Origin: Bacteroidia bacterium
GTDB lineage: Bacteria; Bacteroidota; Bacteroidia; Bacteroidales; CAJPTX01
Reading direction: 5' to 3'
DNA: 6,904 nt
Assembly: GCA_905373625.1 (NCBI GenBank)
Contig: CAJPTS010000098.1
Coordinates: 1-6,904 of the forward strand
Part shown: one piece after another, positions 6,045-6,904 of the stretch
Position numbering within the stretch: position 1 is the first letter of the stretch
Layout: the number at the start of each line of letters is the position of its first letter
Translations under genes and position numbers: made by a program
Notes under the pieces: model-generated
What the model was told of the DNA's origin: nothing
Database searches by the model: none
What the model saw: the letters and a program-made list of their open reading frames with translations, nothing else

Positions 6045-6904
6045 TTACTTCTTGTCAAAAAGCTTTGACCACTCGTACTTCTTGCGGTTCTTCCACAGAC
6101 CCGTGTGGTAAGCATAGCTTACAATCATTGGAACGACAGTCGTAGCTTCGGCGTAAACCATTTGTTCAAAAGTAGTATCTACTTTACCCCACGAGGAGGC
6201 CTCCTTCAGTGTAGAAGACGAACAAGCGCCATCGCGTACGTCTGCCACGGTAATTTGTACGGCGTATTTATGCATTGGCACTTCGTGTCCGAGGACCTCG
6301 GCGCAGACTACCGTATCTTGTGCAAAGTTTTTGGGCACGCCACCGCCAACCATAAACAAACCACTCGTTTGGGCTGCAATCTTGATCTGTGTGAGTTCTA
6401 GGAAATCGCGCACCGAATCAATTGATACATGTGCATCTGGATTCGCCACTTGGTGCAGTACGAGCCCAAAGCCTGCACTAGAATCGCTAAATGCGGGACA
6501 GAAGATGGGCACATTGTGCTCGTAGCATACTTGTATGAGGCTATCTTTCTTTACCGAATGCTGTGTGAGGTAACGCCCCATTTCTTTGATAAATTCGCGC
6601 GAGCTATAGGGGCGAGGCTCTAGCCCGTCAGCTACCTTCTTTATCGTAGCGTCACAATTCTGTAATTCCTCCTCGTCGATGTAGGTATCATAAATACGGT
6701 CAATGTACTGAGCACGAAGAGCTGAATCATCTACGAACGGCGTGCCGCGGTAGTGTTTGAAGCCGAGCGCTTCAAAGAAGTCCATATCTACGATCGAAGC
6801 TCCTGTTGAGACAATGGCATCTACCATGTTGTTACGTACCATGTCTACGTAAACCTGCATACACCCTGCGGCGCTAGTACTCCCCGCCAAGGTCAGTATA
6901 TTGG
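6045..6904 (-). CDS. Deoxyhypusine synthase family protein (possible polyamine-forming enzyme), 5' partial
   Basis: NAD-dependent enzyme of the deoxyhypusine synthase/homospermidine synthase family, which moves the aminobutyl group of spermidine or a similar donor onto an acceptor amine. Numbering from the TTG at 6890, family features are LAGSTSAAGCM at the start, IVSTGASIVD (26-35), LFMVGGGVPKNF (178-189, NAD site; LGGGVxKxH in eukaryotes), YAVQIT (209-214) and EASSWGK (230-236). K236 matches the lysine that forms the covalent intermediate in human DHS (Lys329). The frame is open to the right edge (a further NILT can be read before LAGST), so the TTG is internal and some 30-50 N-terminal residues are missing. 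Eukaryotes and archaea use DHS on eIF5A/aIF5A; bacteria lack that protein, so a polyamine product such as homospermidine or spermidine is more likely, an inference. It is the first visible gene of the row leading to trmD. Confidence 0.88.
   Translation of the reverse strand, partial: NILTLAGSTSAAGCMQVYVDMVRNNMVDAIVSTGASIVDMDFFEALGFKHYRGTPFVDDSALRAQYIDRIYDTYIDEEELQNCDATIKKVADGLEPRPYSSREFIKEMGRYLTQHSVKKDSLIQVCYEHNVPIFCPAFSDSSAGFGLVLHQVANPDAHVSIDSVRDFLELTQIKIAAQTSGLFMVGGGVPKNFAQDTVVCAEVLGHEVPMHKYAVQITVADVRDGACSSSTLKEASSWGKVDTTFEQMVYAEATTVVPMIVSYAYHTGLWKNRKKYEWSKLFDKK

Noticed and set aside
1..6904. CRISPR array, insertion sequence ends or attachment site repeats around the R-M gene
   Set aside because: By eye no regularly spaced repeats, transposase frames or matching direct repeats were found in the gaps on the two sides of the gene.

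Overview
The window carries five protein genes and looks like the chromosome of a Bacteroidota bacterium, probably of the order Bacteroidales (a Porphyromonas-like genome would fit). The evidence is the resemblance of the proteins to Bacteroidota families, starts without clear Shine-Dalgarno sequences, and a deoxyhypusine-synthase-like gene directly in front of trmD. The assignment rests on recognition from memory, not on a search.

Left part (1-1367, + strand): a CPA1-type potassium/proton antiporter with a C-terminal RCK_C (TrkA_C) domain. It is cut at the left edge and lacks roughly its first membrane helix. A 46-base gap with a weak hairpin separates it from a convergent gene.

Middle (1414-4536, - strand): a 1040-residue single-chain restriction-modification protein. 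It has an N-terminal PD-(D/E)xK-like domain, a central gamma-type N6-adenine methylase and one C-terminal HsdS-like target recognition domain. This is the layout of a type IIG (R-M-S fusion) enzyme. The usual first active-site Asp of the nuclease reads as Asn (N102), so the protein may have lost cutting activity. An A8 run lies between the methylase and the recognition domain. Behind its start is a 242-base AT-rich gap with a hairpin and several short inverted repeats.

Right part (4779-6904, - strand): a tight gene row in the order deoxyhypusine-synthase-like protein (cut at the right edge), trmD, and a small membrane-anchored protein of unknown function. The gaps are 6 and 27 bases, so this is very likely one operon. 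TrmD modifies G37 of tRNAs. The DHS-like enzyme probably transfers an aminobutyl group in polyamine metabolism, since bacteria have no eIF5A. The small protein has no known role.

No rRNA, tRNA, CRISPR array, transposase or integrase was seen. The most distinctive item is the R-M fusion gene set among housekeeping genes. I see no clearly new system here.
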